From positions 1-40,850 of the forward strand of contig JAFWAT010000031.1 of the NCBI GenBank assembly GCA_017507525.1: a stretch of 40,850 nucleotides of DNA, written 5' to 3'. This document shows positions 33,866 to 40,777 of the stretch, piece after piece. The translations under genes were made by a program, and so were the position numbers. Numbering within the stretch: the first letter of the stretch is position 1; each line of letters starts with the position of its first letter. The notes under the pieces are model-generated. The model did not search any database. It was not told the DNA's origin and saw nothing but the letters and a program-made list of their open reading frames with translations. This DNA is from Clostridia bacterium (GTDB lineage Bacteria; Bacillota; Clostridia; UBA1381; UBA9506).

Positions 33866-34041
33866 TGAAGTGTGTAGGAGAAAGGCGTAGCCTTGCCGAA
33901 GGAGTAATACTCTCAGGCGCAAATAGCAATGACTGCAGACGGATAGCGCTCCGGAGAAGTCCGATTCAGCTTTTGAATCAAAAGGATGCCGAAGGTGTAA
34001 GACTCATGTGAGTTAATCTCTCAGGCAAAAGGACGGAGGTA
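33866..34041 (+). promoter_or_regulatory. tandem glycine riboswitch
   Basis: Two aptamers are in series. The first has the core GCCGAAGGAG (33895-33904) and CTCTCAGGC (33910-33918); the second has GCCGAAGG (33988-33995) and CTCTCAGGC (34018-34026) followed by AAAAGGACGGAGG. A short linker joins them near 33957. This two-aptamer arrangement is the classical glycine riboswitch. It sits between a strong promoter and a terminator hairpin ahead of an amino-acid symporter, so glycine probably decides whether the symporter mRNA is completed. Confidence 0.95.
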
Positions 34042-34069
34042 AAGGTCTTAAACGACTTTGATTTTTATG

Positions 34070-34103
34070 CGGAGTTTTTGTTATATACAAAAGCTCCGTT
34101 TTT
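34070..34103 (+). terminator. terminator forming the riboswitch expression platform
   Basis: CGGAGTTTTTG (34070-34080) pairs with CAAAAGCTCCG (34088-34098; one G-T pair) around a seven-base loop, followed by five T. It lies before the symporter ribosome binding site, so it acts as an attenuator rather than a gene-end signal. Confidence 0.88.
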
Positions 34104-34134
34104 GCTTTATTTAGCGACAACTAGGAGGATTTTT

Positions 34135-35655
34135 ATGGAAAAATTTTTTACGTGGCTAACAAATTTTAACAACGACGTCAACGGCTTTGTGTGGGGCAAT
34201 GGTCTTTATTTGCTCCTTGCAACGGGTATTTTGATGACGGTTATAACCGGTGTTTTTCAGATTACCCATATTGGGCACTGGTTCTCTGAAACCCTGGGCA
34301 AGCTTTTAAAGAAAGACGTTTCCGGTCATGTTAAAGGCAAATCCATTTCTCAGTTTCAGGCACTTTGTACAGCCCTTGCTGCAACAATTGGTGTGGGCAA
34401 CATTGCCGGTGTGGCAGCTGCGATTGTGGGCGGTGGTCCTGGTGCTGTGTTCTGGATGTGGGTTGCTGCTTTCTTTGGCATGATGACCAACTACTCAGAA
34501 AATGTTCTGGGCATTTTCTACCGCAGAAAAAATGCTGACGGTGAGTGGTCCGGCGGCGCTATGTATTATCTGCAGGACGGTCTGGGGAACTTTAAGGGTT
34601 GCAAGTGGATTGGTAAAATCCTTGCGATTTTGTTCTCAATTTTCAGCATTTTAGCTTCCTTTGGTATCGGTGCTATGGGTCAGATTAACAAAATTGTTGT
34701 AAACATTGTTTCTGCCTTTAATATTCCTGCGCTTTCATCTAACGTTTTATATGAAGGCGTTTCCGTATACCATGTTTTGGTTGGTGTTGTGCTGGTTATC
34801 CTTGCAGCCCTGATTATTCTGGGCGGACTCAAAAGAATTGCCAATTTTGCTGAAAAAGTTGTGCCGGTGATGGTGGTTCTATTTGTTGTAGGGTCTTTGA
34901 TTGTGATTGGCGTTAACTACGATGCCGTTGGTGCAGCTTTTAAATCCATTTTTAAATATGCGTTTACCGTTCCGGCGGCATTGGGCGGCGTCGGCGGTAT
35001 TGTGGTGAAGGACATTGTAACACAGGGCTGTAAGCGTGGTGTATTTTCTAACGAGGCGGGTCTTGGGTCTTCGGTTATGGTGCATTCAAACTCAAACGTT
35101 GTTGAACCTGTTCGTCAGGGCCTTTGGGGCATCTTTGAGGTGTTTGCCGATACCATGGTGGTTTGTACCATGACGGCTTTGGTAGTCCTGACCTCCGGCA
35201 TGATTAACTTAGATACAGGTGCACTCCTTTTAGAGGGAGCCGGAGATGCAACCTTGGTTGCCAAAGCCTTCTCAGGGATATTCGGCATCTGGGGCGAGCG
35301 GTTTATTGCTTTAGCCATTCTGCTTTTTGCCTTTACCACGGTTTTGGGTTGGAACCATTACGGCACTAAGGCATGGGAATATTTGTTTGGCGAAAAGACA
35401 AAGATGGTTTATAAGGTGATTCATCTTGTGATGATTATGTGTGGTGCGCTACTTACTTCATCACTTGCCTGGGATATCTCCGATACCTTTAATGGCCTCA
35501 TGATGGTGCCTAACTTAATCGGCGTTATTGCCCTTTCGGGTCTGGTTATTAAAATTACCCGAAACTATGTAAATAGACGACTTAAGGGTAAGGATTTAAA
35601 ACCGATGCTTTCTGCCTTCCCTGATATTCAGAAGGAGCAGGAAGAAAGAGTTTAA
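34135..35655 (+). CDS. AGCS family sodium:alanine/glycine symporter
   Basis: A 506-residue symporter with around eleven membrane segments. The AGCS landmarks are ALCTALAATIGVGNIAGVAA, GGGPGAVFWMWVAAFFGM, YSENVLGIFYR, GVFSNEAGLGSSVMVHS and FAFTTVLGWNHYGTKAWEY. It imports alanine or glycine with sodium; control by a glycine riboswitch makes glycine the likely signal and substrate. The start is ATG 34135, right after TAGGAGG; a longer frame from 34078 starts inside the attenuator hairpin and is rejected. A strong terminator follows. Confidence 0.96.
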   Translation: MEKFFTWLTNFNNDVNGFVWGNGLYLLLATGILMTVITGVFQITHIGHWFSETLGKLLKKDVSGHVKGKSISQFQALCTALAATIGVGNIAGVAAAIVGGGPGAVFWMWVAAFFGMMTNYSENVLGIFYRRKNADGEWSGGAMYYLQDGLGNFKGCKWIGKILAILFSIFSILASFGIGAMGQINKIVVNIVSAFNIPALSSNVLYEGVSVYHVLVGVVLVILAALIILGGLKRIANFAEKVVPVMVVLFVVGSLIVIGVNYDAVGAAFKSIFKYAFTVPAALGGVGGIVVKDIVTQGCKRGVFSNEAGLGSSVMVHSNSNVVEPVRQGLWGIFEVFADTMVVCTMTALVVLTSGMINLDTGALLLEGAGDATLVAKAFSGIFGIWGERFIALAILLFAFTTVLGWNHYGTKAWEYLFGEKTKMVYKVIHLVMIMCGALLTSSLAWDISDTFNGLMMVPNLIGVIALSGLVIKITRNYVNRRLKGKDLKPMLSAFPDIQKEQEERV

Positions 35656-35666
35656 TCAGTATACAT

Positions 35667-35699
35667 AAAAAGGGCTGTGATGAAATCACAGCCCTTTTT
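35667..35699. terminator. Rho-independent terminator after the AGCS symporter
   Basis: A perfect 15-bp stem AAAAAGGGCTGTGAT / ATCACAGCCCTTTTT with loop GAA, ending in T residues. Confidence 0.95.
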
Positions 35700-35775
35700 G
35701 CATGAATTCTTTCCGAAAGTGGTCAGATATTCTACCGAGGTTTTTCGATATGGTAAAGCTTAGTGGAAAAATCTT

Positions 35776-35818
35776 TTGTTCTCCTCTATTTTTCAAGTAT
35801 TATAATTATAATTGAAAA
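35776..35818 (+). promoter_or_regulatory. possible promoter and operator upstream of fucI
   Basis: TTGTTC (35776-35781) precedes TATTAT/TATAAT (35798-35806). This -10 region lies at the centre of an inverted repeat, TTTTCAA (35790-35796) and TTGAAAA (35812-35818), which would suit a repressor responding to fucose or a related sugar. Spacing of the promoter boxes is not ideal, so this is tentative. Confidence 0.4.
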
Positions 35819-35860
35819 TGGAAATACTATAACTGTTTATATAGGCAAGGAGGAGCAAAC

Positions 35861-37660
35861 ATGGCAGAAAAAAGATATGTGGGCGATTATCCCGTAATCG
35901 GTATCCGTCCGGTTATTGACGGTCGCCGCGGACCTATGAAGCTGCGTGAGAGCCTGGAAGACCAGACCATGGCGATGGCGCAGACTGCAAAAAAATTATT
36001 TGAGGAAAATCTTTATTATTCTAACGGTGACCCCGTTAAGGTTGTCATTGCAGATACCAGCATCGGGCGCGTGCCGGAGGCGGCCGCTTGTGCTGATAAA
36101 TTTAAAAAAGAGGGGGTTAATATTACCCTGTCTGTAACCCCGTGTTGGTGCTACGGCTCAGAGACGATGGATATGGACCCTAATACCATTAAAGGTGTGT
36201 GGGGTTTTAACGGTACGGAAAGACCGGGCGCTGTTTATTTAGCAGCGGTTTTAGCATCCCATGCTCAAAAGGGCTTGCCTGCCTTTGGTATTTACGGTCA
36301 TGAAGTGCAGGACCGTGACCAGGTAACAGAGATTCCTGAGGATGTAAAAGAAAAGCTCTTGCGCTTTGGGCGTGCGGCTGTTGCTGTTGCTACCATGAGG
36401 GGCAAGTCTTATCTCCAAATTGGTTCACAGTGTATGGGCATCGGCGGCTCTATTATGGATCAGGATTTTGTTGAGTCTTATCTTGGTATGCGTGTGGAGT
36501 CTGTTGATGAGGTTGAAATTCTTCGCCGTATGGAAGAGGGGATTTATAACGAAGAAGAATATCAGAAGGCTCTTGCCTGGACAAAAGAGCATTGCAAAAT
36601 GGGCAGAGATGACAACCCGGATTTTGTACGCTTTTCTGATGAAGAAAAAGAAAAACAGTGGGAATTCACTGTTAAAATGTATTGCATTATCAAAGACCTG
36701 ATGGCAGGGAATGAGAACCTTCCTGAAGGCTTTGAGGAGGAAATGGTGGGTCACAACGCCATTGTCGGCGGTTTTCAGGGTCAAAGAGAGTGGACAGACC
36801 ATTGGCCAAACTGTGACTATCCTGAGGCGTTTTTAAGTTCCACCTTTGACTATGAAGGTGCCCGTGAGCCTTATACCCTGGCAACGGAAAACGATGTATT
36901 AAACGGTTTTGGTATGTTGTTTATGCGCCTTTTAACACACCGCGCACAGATATTTGCCGATGTTCGTACCTATTGGTCACCGGAGGCAACAAAGCGAGTT
37001 ACCGGTTATGATTTAGAGGGTAAAGCTAAGGAAAACGGCGGTATCATTCATTTGATTAACTCCGGTGCGGCTTGCCTTGACGCTTGCGGCGAGTGTGCCG
37101 ATGAAAACGGCAATGCCATTATGAAAAAATGGTGGGAGGTTACCGAAGAAGATATTAAGAAGATGACCGACGCAACCGTTTGGTGTGAAGCTGGTTTTGA
37201 GAACTTTCGCGGCGGTGGCTTTTCCAGCCACTTTACAACCCGTGCAGAGATGCCTGTTACCATGATTAGATTGAATCTTGTGAAAGGCTTAGGTCCTGTT
37301 ATGCAGATTGCAGAGGGATGGACAGTGCATCTGCCGGAGGCGGTTTCTGACACATTAATGGAAAGAACCAACCCCACCTGGCCCTGCACCTGGTTTACGC
37401 CCAGATGTACCGGCGAGGGTGCATTTAAGTCTGCTTATGACGTAATGAATAATTGGGGCGCTAATCACGGTGCCATCAGCTATGGTCACATTGGTGCTGA
37501 CCTGATCACGCTGTGTTCTATGCTTAGAATTCCGGTGTGCATGCATAACGTGCCGGAAGAAGAAATTTTCAGACCGGCAGCATGGAATGCCTTTGGTATG
37601 GATAAAGAAGGTCAGGACTACAGAGCTTGCGGCGTTTATGGTCCCCTTTATAAAAAATAA
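35861..37660 (+). CDS. fucI: L-fucose isomerase
   Basis: The 599-residue protein matches L-fucose isomerase in length and throughout its sequence: [20 protein letters not shown] at the start, [48 protein letters not shown] and [20 protein letters not shown]. The enzyme interconverts L-fucose and L-fuculose with manganese, the first step of fucose use; some relatives also act on D-arabinose. The AAGGAGGAG site before the ATG is strong. It stands alone: no kinase, aldolase or fucose permease is adjacent, so the rest of the pathway must be elsewhere. Fucose use fits a mucin-rich gut habitat. Confidence 0.96.
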   Translation: MAEKRYVGDYPVIGIRPVIDGRRGPMKLRESLEDQTMAMAQTAKKLFEENLYYSNGDPVKVVIADTSIGRVPEAAACADKFKKEGVNITLSVTPCWCYGSETMDMDPNTIKGVWGFNGTERPGAVYLAAVLASHAQKGLPAFGIYGHEVQDRDQVTEIPEDVKEKLLRFGRAAVAVATMRGKSYLQIGSQCMGIGGSIMDQDFVESYLGMRVESVDEVEILRRMEEGIYNEEEYQKALAWTKEHCKMGRDDNPDFVRFSDEEKEKQWEFTVKMYCIIKDLMAGNENLPEGFEEEMVGHNAIVGGFQGQREWTDHWPNCDYPEAFLSSTFDYEGAREPYTLATENDVLNGFGMLFMRLLTHRAQIFADVRTYWSPEATKRVTGYDLEGKAKENGGIIHLINSGAACLDACGECADENGNAIMKKWWEVTEEDIKKMTDATVWCEAGFENFRGGGFSSHFTTRAEMPVTMIRLNLVKGLGPVMQIAEGWTVHLPEAVSDTLMERTNPTWPCTWFTPRCTGEGAFKSAYDVMNNWGANHGAISYGHIGADLITLCSMLRIPVCMHNVPEEEIFRPAAWNAFGMDKEGQDYRACGVYGPLYKK

Positions 37661-37680
37661 GCGTTGAGTAGTAAAGTTTA

Positions 37681-37715
37681 AAAGACAATTTTCGAATGAG
37701 AATTGTCTTTTTTCT
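37681..37715 (+). terminator. Rho-independent terminator after fucI
   Basis: AAAGACAATTTTC (37681-37693) pairs with GAGAATTGTCTTT (37698-37710; one G-T pair), followed by a T-rich run. Confidence 0.88.
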
Positions 37716-37731
37716 TTTTGTGTGGTATAAT
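37703..37731 (+). promoter_or_regulatory. possible promoter reading into structured repeat A
   Basis: TTGTCT (37703-37708) and perfect TATAAT (37726-37731) are 17 bases apart. The -35 box lies inside the right arm of the fucI terminator, and transcription would begin within the first hairpin of the repeat. Confidence 0.45.
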
Positions 37732-37911
37732 GAGTTTGCAAAGCAAACTCAATGAATTGCCTTCGGCATGAATTGAAATCAGAGATTTCATGAATTGAGC
37801 CTGCGGCTCATGAATTGCACTAAAGTGCATTAAAGGCAATTCAATTCATGGAGCGAAGCGAGAATTCATGGCGGAACGCCAATTCATGACAACGACAGTT
37901 GTCGATTCATT
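37732..37911. repeat. multi-hairpin tower repeat, copy A
   Basis: Eight small hairpins are separated by linkers. Left-half linkers read (A/C)ATGAATTG (37751-37759, 37767-37775, 37789-37797, 37809-37817); right-half linkers read (C/G)(A/G)ATTCAT(G/T) (37842-37850, 37862-37870, 37880-37888, 37903-37911). Taken in nested order each left linker is the complement of a right linker, with at most one mismatch or wobble. Hairpin stems include GAGTTTGC/GCAAACTC, TGCC/GGCA, GAAATC/GATTTC, TGAGCC/GGCTCA, TGCAC/GTGCA, TGGCG/CGCCA and GACAAC/GTTGTC. No open frame covers the element. Confidence 0.9.
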
Positions 37912-37952
37912 AAAATGTCTGTCTTCTAAATTGTGCAACCAATTTGTACAAC

Positions 37953-38011
37953 GTAGGGTTCGGCGGTTTCCGACGAACCGCTTTCGGCACATCCTAAAGG
38001 CTGTGCCCTAC
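37953..38011. repeat. second structured palindromic element (GTAGGG...CCCTAC)
   Basis: Outer arms GTAGGG (37953-37958) and CCCTAC (38006-38011) enclose two hairpins: GGTTCGGCGG/CCGACGAACC (one mismatch; 37957-37966 with 37970-37979) and GGCACA/TGTGCC (37986-37991 with 38002-38007). It is G+C richer than its surroundings and resembles intergenic palindromic repeats common in gut Clostridia. Only one copy is seen here, so calling it a repeat family member is inference. Confidence 0.6.
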
Positions 38012-38078
38012 AATAAATATGGCACATTGAACGAAACGAGCCCCGATTCTAGTAAAGAATGTAAAAAGGAGAAATATT

Positions 38079-38582
38079 ATGTTTCATGAAAAAACAAAAT
38101 ATAGTTTAGTTTGTTTAATATTTTTTCTTTTAATGCCGGTTTGTGTGAGTGCAAATATGGTTTGGCCATCTTTATATATTGCAGAGGGTATGAGAAGTTG
38201 GTATGTGATATTAATTGGTCTTGTAATCGAAATAATATTTGTAAAAGGCTTTTTAAAACAATCCTATTTAAAATCAGTTTTAATAGCTTTTGTTATGAAT
38301 TTAGCATCAACGGTTTTAGGAATTATTGCAATACCTTTAAGTGGTTTTATAGGTGAAATTCTAATGATTCCTTTTGATACAGGCACATTTCATCCTACAC
38401 ATTGGTTGATGAGTTATATTTTTGCTATACTTTCAAATGTATTGATTGAAGGTTTTACTGTTAAATTTATATTTAAGCATAACTTTAAAAAGATGTTTTG
38501 GTGGTTATTTGTTGCAAATGCAATTAGTGTTATAGTTTGCATTTTGTTTCATGGAATTGTGATGCAGAATATAAATATATAA
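38079..38582 (+). CDS. small multi-spanning membrane protein of unknown function
   Basis: A 167-residue hydrophobic protein follows AAAAAGGAG by seven bases. A first hydrophobic segment resembling a signal (LVCLIFFLLMPVCVSANMVW) is followed by at least three more: WYVILIGLVIEIIFVKGF, a stretch around VLIAFVMNLASTVLGIIAI and the C-terminal WWLFVANAISVIVCILFHG. No catalytic motif was recognised. Codon use is strikingly A/T-rich compared with the housekeeping genes to the left, suggesting a different history. It is flanked by structured repeats upstream; no promoter of its own was identified. Confidence 0.8.
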   Translation: MFHEKTKYSLVCLIFFLLMPVCVSANMVWPSLYIAEGMRSWYVILIGLVIEIIFVKGFLKQSYLKSVLIAFVMNLASTVLGIIAIPLSGFIGEILMIPFDTGTFHPTHWLMSYIFAILSNVLIEGFTVKFIFKHNFKKMFWWLFVANAISVIVCILFHGIVMQNINI

Positions 38583-38629
38583 TTTTTAGTCTTAACTTTA
38601 CACGAACTATTACAAGGGGTATGATTTAG

Positions 38630-38765
38630 ATGCAAGTGAGTTTGCCCAGTGTTAATGCGGGTTTGAGCCGATTTCGAAAAAATTAAAAAGATATATATGG
38701 TGGATGAAAAGGGTATCCTGACCAATAGGAACAAAAATTCGGCGGATTTAATGGAATTAAAATAG
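38630..38765 (+). other. intergenic segment with two very short open frames
   Basis: The 208-base gap between the two neighbouring genes contains ATG-initiated frames of 18 codons (38630-38686, ending FRKN) and 22 codons (38697-38765, ending LMELK). Neither has a good ribosome binding site. Their amino-acid composition is not obviously random, so they may be remnants of a lost gene. TTTAGATGC at 38625-38633 is the reverse complement of the first nine bases of the 15-base element seen three times further right. Confidence 0.3.
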
Positions 38766-38790
38766 GTGTAATAACAAAGGAGAATGAGCT

Positions 38791-39777
38791 ATGGAAAAAA
38801 CCAAAATAAGCATAAAAAGATTGCCTTGTGTATTAGGCTGTGCTGCTAAATGTAAAATTGAGTTGGATGGCATATGTGTAGGAAAAGTTGCAAATGGAAA
38901 AACTGTTGAATTTTTGGTTGAGCAAGGTAAACATACTTTAAGTATATATTGGGGTTGGAAGAAAAAAACAACTATAGAAATAAATATTAATGAAGATGAT
39001 GAAATAATAAATCTAATTGCCAAGTTAAACATTGCGAAAGATAGATTAGATTTTTATTCAGCAGATAATCAACTTTTAAGCGCTGACTCGGACAAGGGTT
39101 CCACAGTTACTATGTCAAATCCAAAAGGTACTACAAATTTTGCTCGAAGAGATGTTGTTGTTCTTGCTAGTGCCGCAGTTGTGGTTTGTTTGTGTGTAGT
39201 AGGAATATTATTAGCAGGTAATACAATGGTTAGTGAAAACAATAATGTTGTCAATACGCAAAATGAAAATATGACAGAAGAAGAAAAAGCAGGATTAGAA
39301 ATAGAAAAAGCTAATAACTGCTTTGCTGAAAACGATTACCAAGAAGCAATGGAAATATGTAGCACAGTGGTTGAAACATATCCAAATACAAGCATAGCGC
39401 AAAATATGAATAGTTATTTACAGGAACAATTTGGACAGTTTGTACATATTACAGCAAAAGAGTTAATGAATGAATACGAAACCAATGTTGTAAATGCTGA
39501 TGAAAAGTATACTGGCACAGTTGTAATTATTTCTGGAACAGTAAGCGGAATTGATAAAACTAATAACGATAAGAATTTATGCGTACTTCTTAAATCTGGA
39601 ACATATTTTGCAAATGTACAGTTAAACTTTGATACATCGCAAACAGAGAGTGTTGCAACTTTAAAACCTGGTGATACGGTTAAAGCTATCGGAAGATGTA
39701 CAGGGAAAAATGGCAAGGTGTTAGTGTTCTTTGACGGCAATAATGTTATGATTAGTGACAGTCTACTTATTGATTAA
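38791..39777 (+). CDS. single-pass membrane protein with OB-fold (tRNA_anti-like) domain
   Basis: A 328-residue protein; AAAGGAG precedes the ATG. Residues 1-95 form a soluble, beta-rich domain with a carrier-like look (KCKIELDGICVGKVANGKTV, LVEQGKHTLSIYWGWKKKT), perhaps PEGA-like. A membrane segment follows near 125-147 (VVLASAAVVVCLCVVGILLA), then a TPR-like pair of helices (EIEKANNCFAENDYQEAMEI). The C-terminal ~110 residues resemble the tRNA_anti-like OB fold (ITAKELMNEYETNVVNADEK, YTGTVVIISGTVSGI, KPGDTVKAIGRCTG). The function is unknown; a regulatory or binding role at the envelope is possible. It is A/T-rich like its neighbours. Confidence 0.8.
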   Translation: MEKTKISIKRLPCVLGCAAKCKIELDGICVGKVANGKTVEFLVEQGKHTLSIYWGWKKKTTIEININEDDEIINLIAKLNIAKDRLDFYSADNQLLSADSDKGSTVTMSNPKGTTNFARRDVVVLASAAVVVCLCVVGILLAGNTMVSENNNVVNTQNENMTEEEKAGLEIEKANNCFAENDYQEAMEICSTVVETYPNTSIAQNMNSYLQEQFGQFVHITAKELMNEYETNVVNADEKYTGTVVIISGTVSGIDKTNNDKNLCVLLKSGTYFANVQLNFDTSQTESVATLKPGDTVKAIGRCTGKNGKVLVFFDGNNVMISDSLLID

Positions 39778-39825
39778 ATTTGATAATTTGTAGCCCTAAC
39801 TTAATATAATGGCGCTGCTAACAAG

Positions 39826-39841
39826 TTGGCATCTAAACCTT
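39826..39841 (+). repeat. 15-base element GCATCTAAACCTTAT, first copy
   Basis: The same 15 bases recur at 40561-40575 and 40778-40792. Here it lies between two unrelated genes and is not followed by the tower repeat. A GC-rich segment with complementary CTAACTT and AAGTTGG arms lies just before it (39800-39826). Confidence 0.6.
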
Positions 39842-39891
39842 ATATTCCTTATATAAAGATGTCGAATGTTATCAAAAAAGGAAGAGTGAGT

Positions 39892-40515
39892 ATGGAAGAA
39901 AATAAAAATACAAATGTTAGTTTTTCGGATAAGCATCCTAAAATCAATGCATGTATAGCACTATTCGTTTTAATAGGACTCGTCGTATTAGCAGTATGGT
40001 TATTAAAATGGATTATTTCTTATATAGGTCAAGGTGTAGAAAAATTAGCAACTGTGATTTCGAATTTAGATGCTGTGGTAATTGTAGCATTAATAACAGC
40101 ATCCGTTTCATTGATCGGCGTAATAATTAGTTCTATTGTATCAAAAATTATTGATTACAAAAAAACTAGACAGGAATATTTGGCACAAAAGCGTGAAGAA
40201 CCCTATGGTGAGTTTGTTGATATGGTATATAAGATACAACAGAATTCAAAGAATCCTAATAGTTACACGCAAGAACAAATGATCGAAGATTTATTAAGAT
40301 TTTCAAAAAAGATAACATTATGGGGATCCCCGACTGTAGCAAAAAAATGGGTTGAATTTCGATTAAATGGTGCAAAGCCTGATGCAGGGAAAGAAAACCT
40401 ATTCATAATGGAGCAAATAATGAACGAAATGAGGAAAGATCTAGGGTTGAAAAAAGTAAAGAAGGGAAATTTATTAGGATTTTTCATTAACGATATAAAG
40501 GATGCTCTTAAATAA
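39892..40515 (+). CDS. membrane protein of unknown function
   Basis: A 207-residue protein. ATG 39892 is chosen because AAAGGAAGAG stands just upstream; the open frame reaches 39826 but has no site there and would include the 15-base repeat. Two hydrophobic segments (ACIALFVLIGLVVLAVWLLK at about 20-39 and VVIVALITASVSLIGVIISS at about 63-82) are followed by a soluble helical domain with a motif SKKITLWGSPTVAKKWVEFR and a basic C-terminus. Similar two-helix proteins with a WGS motif occur as orphan genes in Firmicutes, but I know no function. It lies directly before two tandem copies of the tower repeat. Confidence 0.8.
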   Translation: MEENKNTNVSFSDKHPKINACIALFVLIGLVVLAVWLLKWIISYIGQGVEKLATVISNLDAVVIVALITASVSLIGVIISSIVSKIIDYKKTRQEYLAQKREEPYGEFVDMVYKIQQNSKNPNSYTQEQMIEDLLRFSKKITLWGSPTVAKKWVEFRLNGAKPDAGKENLFIMEQIMNEMRKDLGLKKVKKGNLLGFFINDIKDALK

Positions 40516-40560
40516 TATAAATATTTTGTTCTTAATATGAACTTTCGCTAAAAGAGGTTT

Positions 40561-40777
40561 GCATCTAAACCTTATGTGTCGCAATGCGTTGCATAAGCAA
40601 CGCAATGAATTGCCTGACGGCATGAATTGAAAATTAAAATTTTCATGAATTGAGCCTTGCGGCTCATGAATTGCACCTTTGGTGCATTTTAAGGCAATTC
40701 AATTCATGGAGCATAGCGAGAATTCATGGCAGAGCCAATTCATGACAACGAAGTTGTCAATTCATTTAAAATGGTGT
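40561..40777. repeat. multi-hairpin tower repeat, copy B, with leader (one 217-bp tandem unit)
   Basis: The unit starts with GCATCTAAACCTTAT, then the tower at 40586-40766. All four nested linker pairs (40604-40612/40758-40766, 40621-40629/40736-40744, 40644-40652/40720-40728, 40665-40673/40700-40708) match, three perfectly and one with a single mismatch. Hairpin stems differ from copy A but still pair, for example GCGTTGC/GCAACGC, GAAAAT/ATTTTC, TGCACC/GGTGCA and TGGC/GCCA. Confidence 0.92.

Noticed and set aside
34078-34134. Longer N-terminus of the AGCS symporter starting at 34078
   Set aside because: It begins inside the riboswitch attenuator hairpin and has no ribosome binding site, while ATG 34135 follows a near-perfect one.
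38583-40600. Chromosomal integron with attC sites
   Set aside because: GCATCTAAACC superficially resembles the reverse of an attC core site, but the required paired core sequences are imperfect or absent after the genes and no integron integrase is visible. Kept only as an unexplained recurrent motif.
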